Assembly (NCBI GenBank): GCA_946478975.1
Contig: CAMLEO010000154.1
Location: 1-16,024, forward strand
Source of the DNA: an uncultured Steroidobacter sp.
GTDB taxonomy: Bacteria; Pseudomonadota; Gammaproteobacteria; Steroidobacterales; Steroidobacteraceae
Reading direction: 5' to 3'
DNA: 16,024 nt
Under the pieces are notes generated by a model. It was not told the origin of the DNA. It saw only the letters and a list, made by a program, of their open reading frames with translations, and made no database searches. Position 1 is the stretch's first letter, and every line of letters begins with the position of its first letter. Of this stretch, positions 7,477 to 13,991 are shown one piece after another. The position numbers and the translations under genes were made by a program.

Positions 7477-7929
7477 TCAGCCGCCGAGCTGCTCCAGCTT
7501 GGCCTTCATCTGCGCGATCTCCGATTGCTGACCGGCGATGATTTCCGAACACAGCTTCTTGATGTCCGTGTCCTGTATCTTGGCCTGCTGGCACATCAGG
7601 ATCGCCCCCGCGTGATGCGGGATCATCGACTTCAGAAACTGCCGATCGGTGATCGCAGCCTGCTGCCGGATTGCAAACCAGAACACCGCGAGCACGACCA
7701 CGCTCAGCACCGTGATCACCATATTCGCGCGCTTGTTCGGATACATCGCGCCCATCAATGCCAGCTCGATGACGATCATCGGCGCCGCCATCAATCCAGC
7801 CATGTAGAACTGATTGAAATTGGGATAGACGTTCGCGAATCGATCCACCATCGCATACATCAGGATGTACATGGCGATGAAGGACAGGATGGCCATCGCG
7901 GCCAGTCGTCCGTAATGTTTGTTTTCCAT
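7477..7929 (-). CDS. DUF305-family membrane protein, possible copper-linked
   Basis: This 150-residue protein has three predicted membrane helices (about 8-28, 42-62, 68-88) followed by a short soluble DUF305 helical segment with the family signature FLKSMIPHHAGAILMCQQA (98-116), including the H105-H106 pair. DUF305 has a ferritin-like helical fold, and members often accompany copper-resistance genes. The His/Met/Cys residues in MIPHH and LMCQQ could bind metal, but this is inference. The start at 7929 is chosen because AGGAG lies 8 bases upstream. An upstream ATG (7959) would add ten residues without a better ribosome site. It is the last gene of the copper chain, 66 bases after the PepSY gene. 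Its stop codon is only 3 bases from that of the convergent kinase gene. Confidence 0.82.
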   Translation of the reverse strand: MENKHYGRLAAMAILSFIAMYILMYAMVDRFANVYPNFNQFYMAGLMAAPMIVIELALMGAMYPNKRANMVITVLSVVVLAVFWFAIRQQAAITDRQFLKSMIPHHAGAILMCQQAKIQDTDIKKLCSEIIAGQQSEIAQMKAKLEQLGG

Positions 7930-7950
7930 GCGGGCATCTCCTGCCGGTGA

Positions 7951-7960
7951 GTTGCGCAAC
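7951..7960. repeat. 10-bp perfect palindrome in the PepSY-DUF305 gap
   Basis: GTTGCGCAAC lies in the 66-base gap (7930-7995) between the PepSY gene and the DUF305 gene. A second, weaker inverted repeat (AGTG-GT-CACT) is nearby at 7967-7976. They could be a processing hairpin or an internal operator for the last gene. Nothing else is recognisable in this gap, and short palindromes also arise by chance. Confidence 0.3.
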
Positions 7961-7995
7961 GATCGCAGTGGTCACTGAAAGCCCCGCCGGTTGCA

Positions 7996-8694
7996 TTAGT
8001 TCCGCGCTCGGGTGAGAAACGCGAAGTCCTGTCTGCGGAAGCTCTTGAACAACAGGATCAACCCCGACACGGCCAGCCAGAGCGCGGCGAACGCGACGGT
8101 GATCACCAGCGGATTGTTGAAATTGTCGCGCCCTCGATAGTCCATGGTGTGCAACATCCAGAAGAAATCGAACCAGCGCCAGGTGCTGTTGCGCGTCTCG
8201 ACCAGGCGTCCATCGTCGGCCGAGAAATAAAACGTGGTGGCCTGATCGTCGTCGAAACGCGCTTCCCAGGTGGCAGCCGAGTCTCGCGTTTCCATCGTCG
8301 AGGTCGGATGAAACATCACTGAGGCAATCTTGCCGCTGCCGTTGTAGTGGCGCGCAGCCAGGTCACGAACGAGCTGCTCGTTGAGTTGGAACGGTTCGGC
8401 AGTCGTCGCGCTCAGCAGCGTGATGCCCTTGGTGGTTTCGACGCGCCAGACCCACTGCTCCAGCAATGAAATCAGGCGAACCTCGATAACTTCGCCAGCA
8501 GTGCTCCAGCTGGATGGCTGCACGAGCGGAACGGACGGCGCGAGCGCTGCCGGCTCGACCTCCCGCACGCTGTGCTTGGCCGAAACATCGTGATGATCGA
8601 GCCACGCGAACAGTGTGCCACTCACCGTCCACAGCAACAGCTGCAGCACCACGATGAGCCCCAGCCACTTGTGTAGCTTGCGTAGAAATCTCAT
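7996..8694 (-). CDS. PepSY-type membrane protein (downstream copy)
   Basis: This 232-residue protein resembles the PepSY-associated TM family. It has one membrane helix near the N-terminus (about 9-32, starting LHKWLGLIV with H8), a periplasmic PepSY-like domain (about 33-190), the signature WRWFDFFWMLHTMDYRGRD before the second helix, and a basic cytoplasmic tail (FKSFRRQDF). Related proteins are implicated in iron or flavin/heme redox chemistry, but no reaction is proven for this short form. The conserved His residues at the membrane faces (H8 and the HTMDY His) could ligate heme or metal. The start at 8694 overlaps the stop of the upstream paralogue (ATGA). A larger open frame extends upstream to 8955 but only through that paralogue, so it is not used. 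Family assignment is firm; function is unknown. Confidence 0.82.
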   Translation of the reverse strand: MRFLRKLHKWLGLIVVLQLLLWTVSGTLFAWLDHHDVSAKHSVREVEPAALAPSVPLVQPSSWSTAGEVIEVRLISLLEQWVWRVETTKGITLLSATTAEPFQLNEQLVRDLAARHYNGSGKIASVMFHPTSTMETRDSAATWEARFDDDQATTFYFSADDGRLVETRNSTWRWFDFFWMLHTMDYRGRDNFNNPLVITVAFAALWLAVSGLILLFKSFRRQDFAFLTRARN

Positions 8695-9404
8695 GACCGC
8701 CTGCCCAACTGAGGTCGACGCCGGAAACTGAAATAGAGCAGCCAGGCGCCGCTCAGCACGGTGACTAAGCCCGCCACGGTCGCCGTGCGCAGCAGGCCGT
8801 TGTTCATGTCGGTGCGGTTTTCGTAATCCATGATGTGAAACATCCACACGAAATCGAACCAGCGCCAGAATCGATGCCGCCGCGTCACCAGGGCGCCGGT
8901 ATCGGGATGCACATACAAACTGGTTTGCAGCCAGTCGTCGAAGTCGGCGCGCCACAGCGGCAGCGGACGCGTTTGAATCTCCATCGGCGCATCGCGCTCG
9001 ATGAGCGCAACCGAGGCGAGCTGACCGCTGCCCGCATAGTATTGCCGCGACAGATCGCCGATCGCGTCGCGCGACAGCGGCGAGATCAGCCGACCGGTCG
9101 TTGCATCGACCAGCCGTTTTCCCTGGTCCGTTGTTACTTCATATACAGCTGCCGCCTGTCCCGGCAGCGCACGCAGCGACACCGAGGTAACGCCGTTGAA
9201 CTGCTTGGTCACGTCACCGAATGTGAGCAGCGGCTGCCGCCCGCCCAGCGGCACGCGAACGTTGCGCACCAGTGAGTCGCCATGAATGAAGTCGAGATCG
9301 ACGACGACCATGTAGAAGCCGCTGATGGTCCAGAACACCAGCTGTATTCCAACGATCAGGCCGAGCCACTTGTGGATCGTCCGCGAAAGTAACGCTCGCG
9401 TCAT
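8691..9404 (-). CDS. PepSY-type membrane protein (upstream copy)
   Basis: This 237-residue protein is a paralogue of the gene that follows it. It shares the N-terminal IHKWLGLIVGIQLVFWTISG (H11 at the membrane face), a periplasmic domain with the YYAGSGQLASV segment (RHYNGSGKIASV in the other copy), and the signature RFWRWFDFVWMFHIMDYENR just before the second membrane helix (about 207-226), then a basic tail. The start at 9404 follows AGGGA at a good spacing and lies one base after the copD stop. The position after copD suggests a role in periplasmic or membrane copper/iron redox handling; this is inference from context. The two copies may form a heterodimer. Confidence 0.83.
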   Translation of the reverse strand: MTRALLSRTIHKWLGLIVGIQLVFWTISGFYMVVVDLDFIHGDSLVRNVRVPLGGRQPLLTFGDVTKQFNGVTSVSLRALPGQAAAVYEVTTDQGKRLVDATTGRLISPLSRDAIGDLSRQYYAGSGQLASVALIERDAPMEIQTRPLPLWRADFDDWLQTSLYVHPDTGALVTRRHRFWRWFDFVWMFHIMDYENRTDMNNGLLRTATVAGLVTVLSGAWLLYFSFRRRPQLGRRS

Positions 9405-9405
9405 C

Positions 9406-10269
9406 TCATCCCTGCATCGACTCTGGAGAAAACAGTGTGGTCATCACGGCTGTGGTCATGAGTACGACGCAGATCAGCGCGAACTCGATTGCGACAGTGC
9501 GCTGAAACGCCGCGGCGGCGCTGCCTTCGGCTAATGCCGGGCCGTAGCGCCATTTGTTCAGAGCTGCGAGGGCCATCAGCGCAGCGAAGCCGCCCATCTT
9601 GATGAGCAGCGATATTCCATAGCCTTCGCGGAAGATCGCCCAGTCGTCGATCAGCAGGATCGCCATCGACAACCCCGCCAGGAAAATCGCCGGCACCAGC
9701 CAGAAGGCTATGCGTGAAAAATTCTCGACCACCGCCGCAGCGACAGGCGCACGTTCCGTTCGACTCACCGCATACAAAGGCAGCAAAGCTCCGAACCAGA
9801 ATGCGACCACAGCCAGATGCAGCGCGAGCAGCGGCCACAGCCACGCGCGATTGGGATTGATCGCACTGTGGCCGACGAATAAAAATCCGGCGACCACCGC
9901 GGCGGCGCCGACCAGGCTGCTCACGGTGCCTACTGCGCCCGGCCGGCGGATGGTCGCGGCGATCACCACCAGCCCGATCGTCCGCCACATCCACGCGGTG
10001 CTCATCGACGAATCGAACACCATCTGTTGCAACGACTGATCGAAGACACCCGACATCGCTCCCGCCATCCGCGCCGCTTCCAACGCGTAGTGAACGGCGA
10101 CGAGCATGATCGCGGCAATTGCCGATACAAAGCCGAGGCTGCGCACGCGCCGCGATGTGTTCGCGAGTTGGCGGCCGAAGAGCGCAAGAAAGATCGCCGC
10201 TCCGGCCGCCTGAAACAACGCGATGAAGCTCAGTCCGCGAATCAGCGCTGAGATGACATCGACGGCCAT
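9406..10269 (-). CDS. copD: CopD-family inner-membrane copper protein
   Basis: This 287-residue polytopic membrane protein has about eight hydrophobic segments and matches the CopD/PcoD family, which is thought to move copper across the inner membrane together with CopC. Recognisable family segments include LIRGLSFIALFQAAGAAIFLALFG at the N-terminus, ALHLAVVAFWFGALLPLY (about 150-167, containing the conserved HLAxxAFWFGALLPL-type motif), and LIKMGGFAALMALAALNKWRYGPAL. The start at 10269 has GAGG 8 bases upstream. It lies 23 bases after copC and one base before the first PepSY gene, so it is part of the copper chain. In some organisms CopCD promotes copper uptake rather than export, so direction of transport is uncertain. 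Confidence 0.9.
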   Translation of the reverse strand: MAVDVISALIRGLSFIALFQAAGAAIFLALFGRQLANTSRRVRSLGFVSAIAAIMLVAVHYALEAARMAGAMSGVFDQSLQQMVFDSSMSTAWMWRTIGLVVIAATIRRPGAVGTVSSLVGAAAVVAGFLFVGHSAINPNRAWLWPLLALHLAVVAFWFGALLPLYAVSRTERAPVAAAVVENFSRIAFWLVPAIFLAGLSMAILLIDDWAIFREGYGISLLIKMGGFAALMALAALNKWRYGPALAEGSAAAAFQRTVAIEFALICVVLMTTAVMTTLFSPESMQG

Positions 10270-10292
10270 GTCGCTCGCCTCGGTGCGTATTG

Positions 10293-10640
10293 TTACTTGG
10301 CGCTGACGGTGAACTGGATCGAGCCCGACATGACGTGATTGTCGGGACCCACTGCACGCCAGCTCAACTTGTAAGCACCGGGCCCCGTGATCGAGACCGG
10401 CAATGTCACTTCGGCCGCCGCTTCTTTCGGCAGGCCCGACACTGCTGTTTCGTTCTTATCGCCATCCTTCTGCAAGGTCACCGCGGTGAGCCGGGTCGGC
10501 TCCGAGAAATGCAACATCACCTGCTTGGGCGCGGCCGCGAGCACGGCTTGATCGGCCGGCATCGAGGACTTCAGGTGGGTGTGCGCCTGCGCGACGCCGA
10601 GCGTAAAGAACAGAGCCAGAGCCGAGAGCAGATATTTCAT
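10293..10640 (-). CDS. copC: CopC, periplasmic copper-binding protein
   Basis: This 115-residue precursor has a signal peptide (1-19) ending AQA, so the mature protein begins with H20. In CopC proteins the N-terminal His forms a Cu(II) His-brace with a downstream Asp and His. Here D100 and H102 in GPDNHVMSG fill those roles, so the Cu(II) site looks intact. The family segments HLKSSMPADQAVL and VMLHFSEPTRL are present. There is no Met-rich Cu(I) loop, so this is probably a Cu(II)-only form. The ATG at 10640 is chosen because it follows GGAG at 6 bases and gives a clean signal peptide. A TTG four codons upstream is less likely. It passes copper to, or accepts it from, the CopD protein encoded next. 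Confidence 0.93.
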   Translation of the reverse strand: MKYLLSALALFFTLGVAQAHTHLKSSMPADQAVLAAAPKQVMLHFSEPTRLTAVTLQKDGDKNETAVSGLPKEAAAEVTLPVSITGPGAYKLSWRAVGPDNHVMSGSIQFTVSAK

Positions 10641-10661
10641 GACTATCTCCAATGTCAGTTG

Positions 10662-11642
10662 CTAAAACCAAGCGTGCAAACCAGCTACAACGACCAATTC
10701 GTTCGGATCGTCGCCTTCATCGCGCGCAAAGCTCGCCGTGCGTCCGAACTTTCGTTCCCAATGCAGCCCGATGTAAGGCGCAAACTCGCGGCGAATCTCA
10801 TAGCGCAATCGCAGTCCGAGTTCGACGTCGGATAGGCCCGAGCCGATGCCGTTCTCAGGATCGTCCTTGCCGAACGCGCGCACTTCCAGTTCGGGCTGCA
10901 GAATCAAACGTTGGGTGAGGAGCATGTCGTACTCGGCGGAGAAACGTAGCGACGTGCGCCCCTCGTCGCCGACGTACAACGCGGCATCGATGTCGAAGAA
11001 ATACGGCGCGAGGCCTTGAATGCCGAGGTCGAGCCAGTTGCGCGTCGGGCCTTTGCCGAAGTCCTGGCGCAAGCCGGTCTGCATGCTCCACCACGAGCTG
11101 ATGATGCGATCCCACATCACTTCGACGCGGCCCTCTTCATCGCCGTTGGCACGATCGCCTTCGGTTTCGAACCAGATTTTGTTGTAGTCGTTGCCATACC
11201 AGGCGTCGAACTCCCAGGCGAGGGTATCGGCGTTCTTGCGATTCTGCCATTCGAGCTGGTCGAGCAGCACCATGCCGTACTCGCCGTCGTCTTCCATTTG
11301 CATCAGCTCGATCATGCGCTCGCTCGACATATCGCCCATGACGTGCTGCGGCGGATCGGGCGCAATGTGCGCCAGCTCGCTTTCGGTGGGCTGATCGCTG
11401 GCAGGCGTGTCGCTGGCGGGTGTGTCCGCCATGTCCATGCCAGGCATGTCTTCCATGTGATGCCCGGCGTGCTGATCGTGCTGATGCTCGCTGTGATCTT
11501 CAGTTTGCTGCGGCTGATGCCCGCTGTGACCCTCGGCTTGTTGCGTCGGCTGCTGATGCTGCGAGTGATCCTCGGCACCGAGCGCCATGCCGGCGAACAC
11601 AGTGAAGGTGGCTGCGGTCACAAACGTTACCGGAGTTTTCAT
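10662..11642 (-). CDS. copB: CopB/PcoB-type outer-membrane copper resistance protein
   Basis: This 326-residue outer-membrane protein has a signal peptide (1-22, ending ALGA) and a His/Met/Gln-rich linker (about 23-75: DHSQHQQ, DHSEHQHDQHAGHH, MPGMDMAD) likely to bind copper. It includes a short PASD repeat (DTPASDTPASD). A beta-barrel domain of about 220 residues follows, with the CopB signatures LLDQLEWQ, WYGNDYNKIWFETEGD and YIGLHWERKFG, ending in the outer-membrane signal GLHAWF. The start at 11642 overlaps the copA stop (ATGA) and has GGAGG about 7 bases upstream inside copA. CopB is required with CopA for full copper resistance and is proposed to sequester or export copper at the outer membrane; its mechanism is not settled. 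copC follows after 21 bases. Confidence 0.93.
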   Translation of the reverse strand: MKTPVTFVTAATFTVFAGMALGAEDHSQHQQPTQQAEGHSGHQPQQTEDHSEHQHDQHAGHHMEDMPGMDMADTPASDTPASDQPTESELAHIAPDPPQHVMGDMSSERMIELMQMEDDGEYGMVLLDQLEWQNRKNADTLAWEFDAWYGNDYNKIWFETEGDRANGDEEGRVEVMWDRIISSWWSMQTGLRQDFGKGPTRNWLDLGIQGLAPYFFDIDAALYVGDEGRTSLRFSAEYDMLLTQRLILQPELEVRAFGKDDPENGIGSGLSDVELGLRLRYEIRREFAPYIGLHWERKFGRTASFARDEGDDPNELVVVAGLHAWF

Positions 11643-13435
11643 TCGTGACCTCCGCCGTGCTCGTGCTCCGGTGCCACGTGCACTTCCCGGAACATGCCCG
11701 CCTCCATGTGATAAAGCAGATGGCAGTGATACGCCCATCTCCCCAGCGCGTCCGCCGTGACTGCATAGCTGATGCGTTGAGCGGGATTCACGATCACGGT
11801 GTGCTTGCGAACCTGGAATTCACCTTGCGGTGTTTCGAGCTCGCTCCACATGCCGTGCAGGTGGATCGGGTGCGTCATCATCGTGTCGTTCACCAGCGTG
11901 ATGCGCAGGCGCTCGCCGAGATTGAAACGCAGCGGCTCGGCTTCCGAGAACTTCTGGCCGTTGAACGACCAGATGAAACGTTCCATGTGACCGGTGAGAT
12001 GCAGCTGAATCTCGCGCCCCGGCGCGCGACGATCGATCGGGCCGCCGATGGTGTGCAAGTCCGCATACGTGAGCACCTGGCGGCCGTTGTTGCGCAAGCC
12101 GACGCCGGGATCGTTCAAGCTGGTCGAGGCTTGGTCGATGCGCATGTCGACGGTAGGGCCCATTTCGGCAGGCGAGTGATTGAGAGATTGAGACGCGCCA
12201 TGGCCCATGGCCGAGTGGTCCATGCCGGCATGATTCATTGCACTGTGGTCCATGGTGCCGTGGTCCATCTCGCCATGATTCATGGAACCGTGATCCATGC
12301 CGGCCATGTCATGGCCCATGCCCATGTCACTCATCGTCAGCAGCGGCCTTGGATCCAGCGGCGGAATCTCCGCCGTCATCCCGGCGCTCGGCGTCAATGT
12401 TCCTCGCGCATAACCCGAACGATCCATCGCCTGAGCAAATATCGTGTAGGCGCGATCGTCCTTCGGCTCGACGATCACATCGTAGGTTTCAGCCGAAGCG
12501 ATGCGGAACTCATCCACCGACACCGGCTCCACATCCTGTCCATCCGCCGCGACCACCGTGAGCTTCAGCCCCGGAATGCGCACATCGAAAATGCTCATCG
12601 CCGAGCCATTGATGAAGCGCAGCCGCACGCGCTCGCCGCGATTGAACAAGCCCGTCCAGTTGCCCATCGGCGTGATGCCGTTCATCAAATAGGTGTACGC
12701 ATAGCCGGATACATCGAGCAGATCGGTGGGATTCATGCGCATCTGTCCCCACATGCGCCGTTCGGCCAGCGCCTGGCTCCAGCCTTGCTCGCGTGCGTCC
12801 GCCAACAGATCGCCGGCCGTGCGCTTGCCGAAGTTGAAATACGCGCTTTGTTTCTTCAGCGTCGAGTAGATGCGTTCGGGATCGAGGTCGGTCCAGTCGG
12901 ACAGCAGAATCACATACTCACGATCGGCGTGCTGACGCTCGCCGCCGCGGCGCTCGATGACGATCGGGCCGTAGAGTCCGGTCTGTTCCTGAAAGCGCGA
13001 GTGCGCGTGATACCAATACGTGCCGTATTGATTGACCTTGAATCGATACGTGTACGAACCGCCGCTGGGAATGCCGTCGAAGCTCAAGCCCGGCACACCG
13101 TCCATGTCCGCCGGCACGATCATGCCGTGCCAGTGAATCGAGCTGCGCACCGGCAAGCGATTGGAAACACGCAATGTGACCGTATCACCCTCGCGCCAGC
13201 GCAACAGCGGCGCGGGAATCTGGCCGTTCACGACCGTGCCGCGACGGCGATTGCCGGTGATATTCACATCCATGGCACCGATCTCCAAGTTGAATTCGGT
13301 GCCCGATAAAACCGTTTGATTCGCGCTCTGCGCCCACGACAAATTGCGGGCAGCGCCGAGCACGAACAGCCCGCTGCCCGCGCCCACCAGAAAACGGCGG
13401 CGGCTCAGCGCAGGCAAAGGATCGAAGTCCTGCAT
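11639..13435 (-). CDS. copA: CopA, periplasmic multicopper oxidase (PcoA-type)
   Basis: This 598-residue multicopper oxidase is exported folded by the Tat system (SRRRFLVGAGSG at 11-22) and is thought to oxidise Cu(I) or bind copper in the periplasm. The four copper-binding motifs are complete: HWHG (101-104), HAH (143-145), HPIHLHG (522-528) and HCHLLYHMEAGM (570-581). Type 1 ligands are probably C571, H576 and M581. A Met/His-rich insert (368-412) and a His-rich tail (PEHEHGGGHE) add likely low-affinity copper sites. Length is close to PcoA (605). The start at 13435 is preferred because GAGGA lies 5 bases upstream. An ATG at 13447 would add four residues. It follows the CopL-like gene after a 106-base structured gap, and its stop overlaps the copB start. 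Confidence 0.96.
   Translation of the reverse strand: MQDFDPLPALSRRRFLVGAGSGLFVLGAARNLSWAQSANQTVLSGTEFNLEIGAMDVNITGNRRRGTVVNGQIPAPLLRWREGDTVTLRVSNRLPVRSSIHWHGMIVPADMDGVPGLSFDGIPSGGSYTYRFKVNQYGTYWYHAHSRFQEQTGLYGPIVIERRGGERQHADREYVILLSDWTDLDPERIYSTLKKQSAYFNFGKRTAGDLLADAREQGWSQALAERRMWGQMRMNPTDLLDVSGYAYTYLMNGITPMGNWTGLFNRGERVRLRFINGSAMSIFDVRIPGLKLTVVAADGQDVEPVSVDEFRIASAETYDVIVEPKDDRAYTIFAQAMDRSGYARGTLTPSAGMTAEIPPLDPRPLLTMSDMGMGHDMAGMDHGSMNHGEMDHGTMDHSAMNHAGMDHSAMGHGASQSLNHSPAEMGPTVDMRIDQASTSLNDPGVGLRNNGRQVLTYADLHTIGGPIDRRAPGREIQLHLTGHMERFIWSFNGQKFSEAEPLRFNLGERLRITLVNDTMMTHPIHLHGMWSELETPQGEFQVRKHTVIVNPAQRISYAVTADALGRWAYHCHLLYHMEAGMFREVHVAPEHEHGGGHE
12194..12298 (-). repeat. Seven tandem Met-x-His pentapeptide units inside copA
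   Basis: Residues 380-414 of CopA are seven contiguous five-residue units of the form M-[D/N/G]-H-x-x (MDHGS, MNHGE, MDHGT, MDHSA, MNHAG, MDHSA, MGHGA), encoded by a degenerate 15-base tandem repeat. Further Met/His residues precede it (MSDMGMGHDMAG). Such segments in CopA/PcoA bind several Cu(I) or Cu(II) ions. The repeat number could vary between strains by slippage. Confidence 0.85.
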
Positions 13436-13541
13436 GGGAATCCTCATCCATCTCGCGCCCGTGACGGCGCGATTGCAATTAACGAAGTCGCAAGTCGGCA
13501 GTCACCGACCAGCGTCGATCAACATCGCAACGGGAGAGGAA
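13436..13541 (-). promoter_or_regulatory. Structured leader between the CopL-like gene and copA
   Basis: These 106 bases separate two genes in a chain that otherwise has very short junctions. The RNA can form two simple hairpins: GTCGG-N6-CCGAC (13494-13509) and TCGCGCC-N6-GGCGCGA (13453-13472), the latter ending 7 bases before the ribosome site. UCCUC (13536-13540), two bases after the stop of the CopL-like gene, is complementary to the copA GAGGA (13441-13445). A clear promoter is not visible, but an internal one cannot be excluded. A role in copper-dependent control of copA translation is inference by analogy with DUF2946-type (CutF/CruR) leaders. Confidence 0.45.
13441..13445 (-). promoter_or_regulatory. 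Shine-Dalgarno of copA (decides its start)
   Basis: On the minus strand GAGGA lies 5 bases before the ATG at 13435, favouring that start over the ATG at 13447. It is the site that could be masked by the complementary UCCUC just after the CopL-like stop codon. Confidence 0.65.
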
Positions 13542-13991
13542 TCAGGCGGGTGGGCGGAACAGCCCCGACAAGCGCTGCCACGTGGCGCCCTCGACGAGGA
13601 CGGCAGCCTGGTCGTCATGCGTGGGTTGCACGACGAAAGGAACGGCCGCGACCGCGGCGGGACTATGCAAACAAGGACAGGCGCATTGGCCGGCTTTACA
13701 ACAATCCTTGCCGGCATGATCGGTGTTCGAGGCGTGCGGCTGCCCCCCTTTGGCGCTGGCCTGAACGTGGTCGCCGCAAGCCGGGCTGTCGTCACTGACC
13801 GGCGCCGATGTGACGACTTCATTCATCGTCATGCCATGCTCCGCCATGTGCGGCATGGCATGGGCGAACTCCCCGAGGATGAGATTGCTCACCAGCAGGA
13901 AAATCACGGCCCAGCGATGGAAATGGAGTCGGGACACTCGCGCAGCGTAGCTGCGACTGGCCGACCATGCAACCGCAGCGAAACCGGACAT
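13542..13991 (-). CDS. copL: CopL-like cysteine-rich copper regulatory protein
   Basis: This 149-residue protein resembles CopL-family (DUF2946-like) proteins found directly upstream of copA in Xanthomonas, where copL is needed for copper-inducible copAB expression. It has a basic N-terminus and one hydrophobic signal/anchor segment (about 27-41) ending in HAMPHMAEHGMTM, which is His/Met-rich. C72 stands alone. A compact Cys cluster DCCKAGQCACPC (C97, C98, C103, C105, C107) follows, then a short tail ending FRPPA. The Cys and His/Met groups are plausible copper ligands. The start at 13991 shares one base with the cusA stop (TGATG) and has GGAG 8 bases upstream, so it should be coupled to cusA. 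Whether it acts as a protein or as a leader ORF whose translation controls copA is undecided. Sequence similarity is recognised by pattern, not by search. Confidence 0.72.
   Translation of the reverse strand: MSGFAAVAWSASRSYAARVSRLHFHRWAVIFLLVSNLILGEFAHAMPHMAEHGMTMNEVVTSAPVSDDSPACGDHVQASAKGGQPHASNTDHAGKDCCKAGQCACPCLHSPAAVAAVPFVVQPTHDDQAAVLVEGATWQRLSGLFRPPA

Noticed and set aside
7996..8955. Extended 319-residue version of the downstream PepSY protein
   Set aside because: The extra 87 residues run through the upstream PepSY gene in another frame. The ATG at 8694 with the ATGA overlap and an immediate membrane helix is far more plausible.
12194..12298. Tandem DNA repeat as a CRISPR array
   Set aside because: The 15-base units are contiguous without spacers and encode in-frame Met/His pentapeptides of CopA.
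11645..13309. Long plus-strand open frame (554 codons) opposite copA
   Set aside because: copA has all copper motifs in the other strand. This frame is Arg/His/Ala-rich low-information sequence with no recognisable family.
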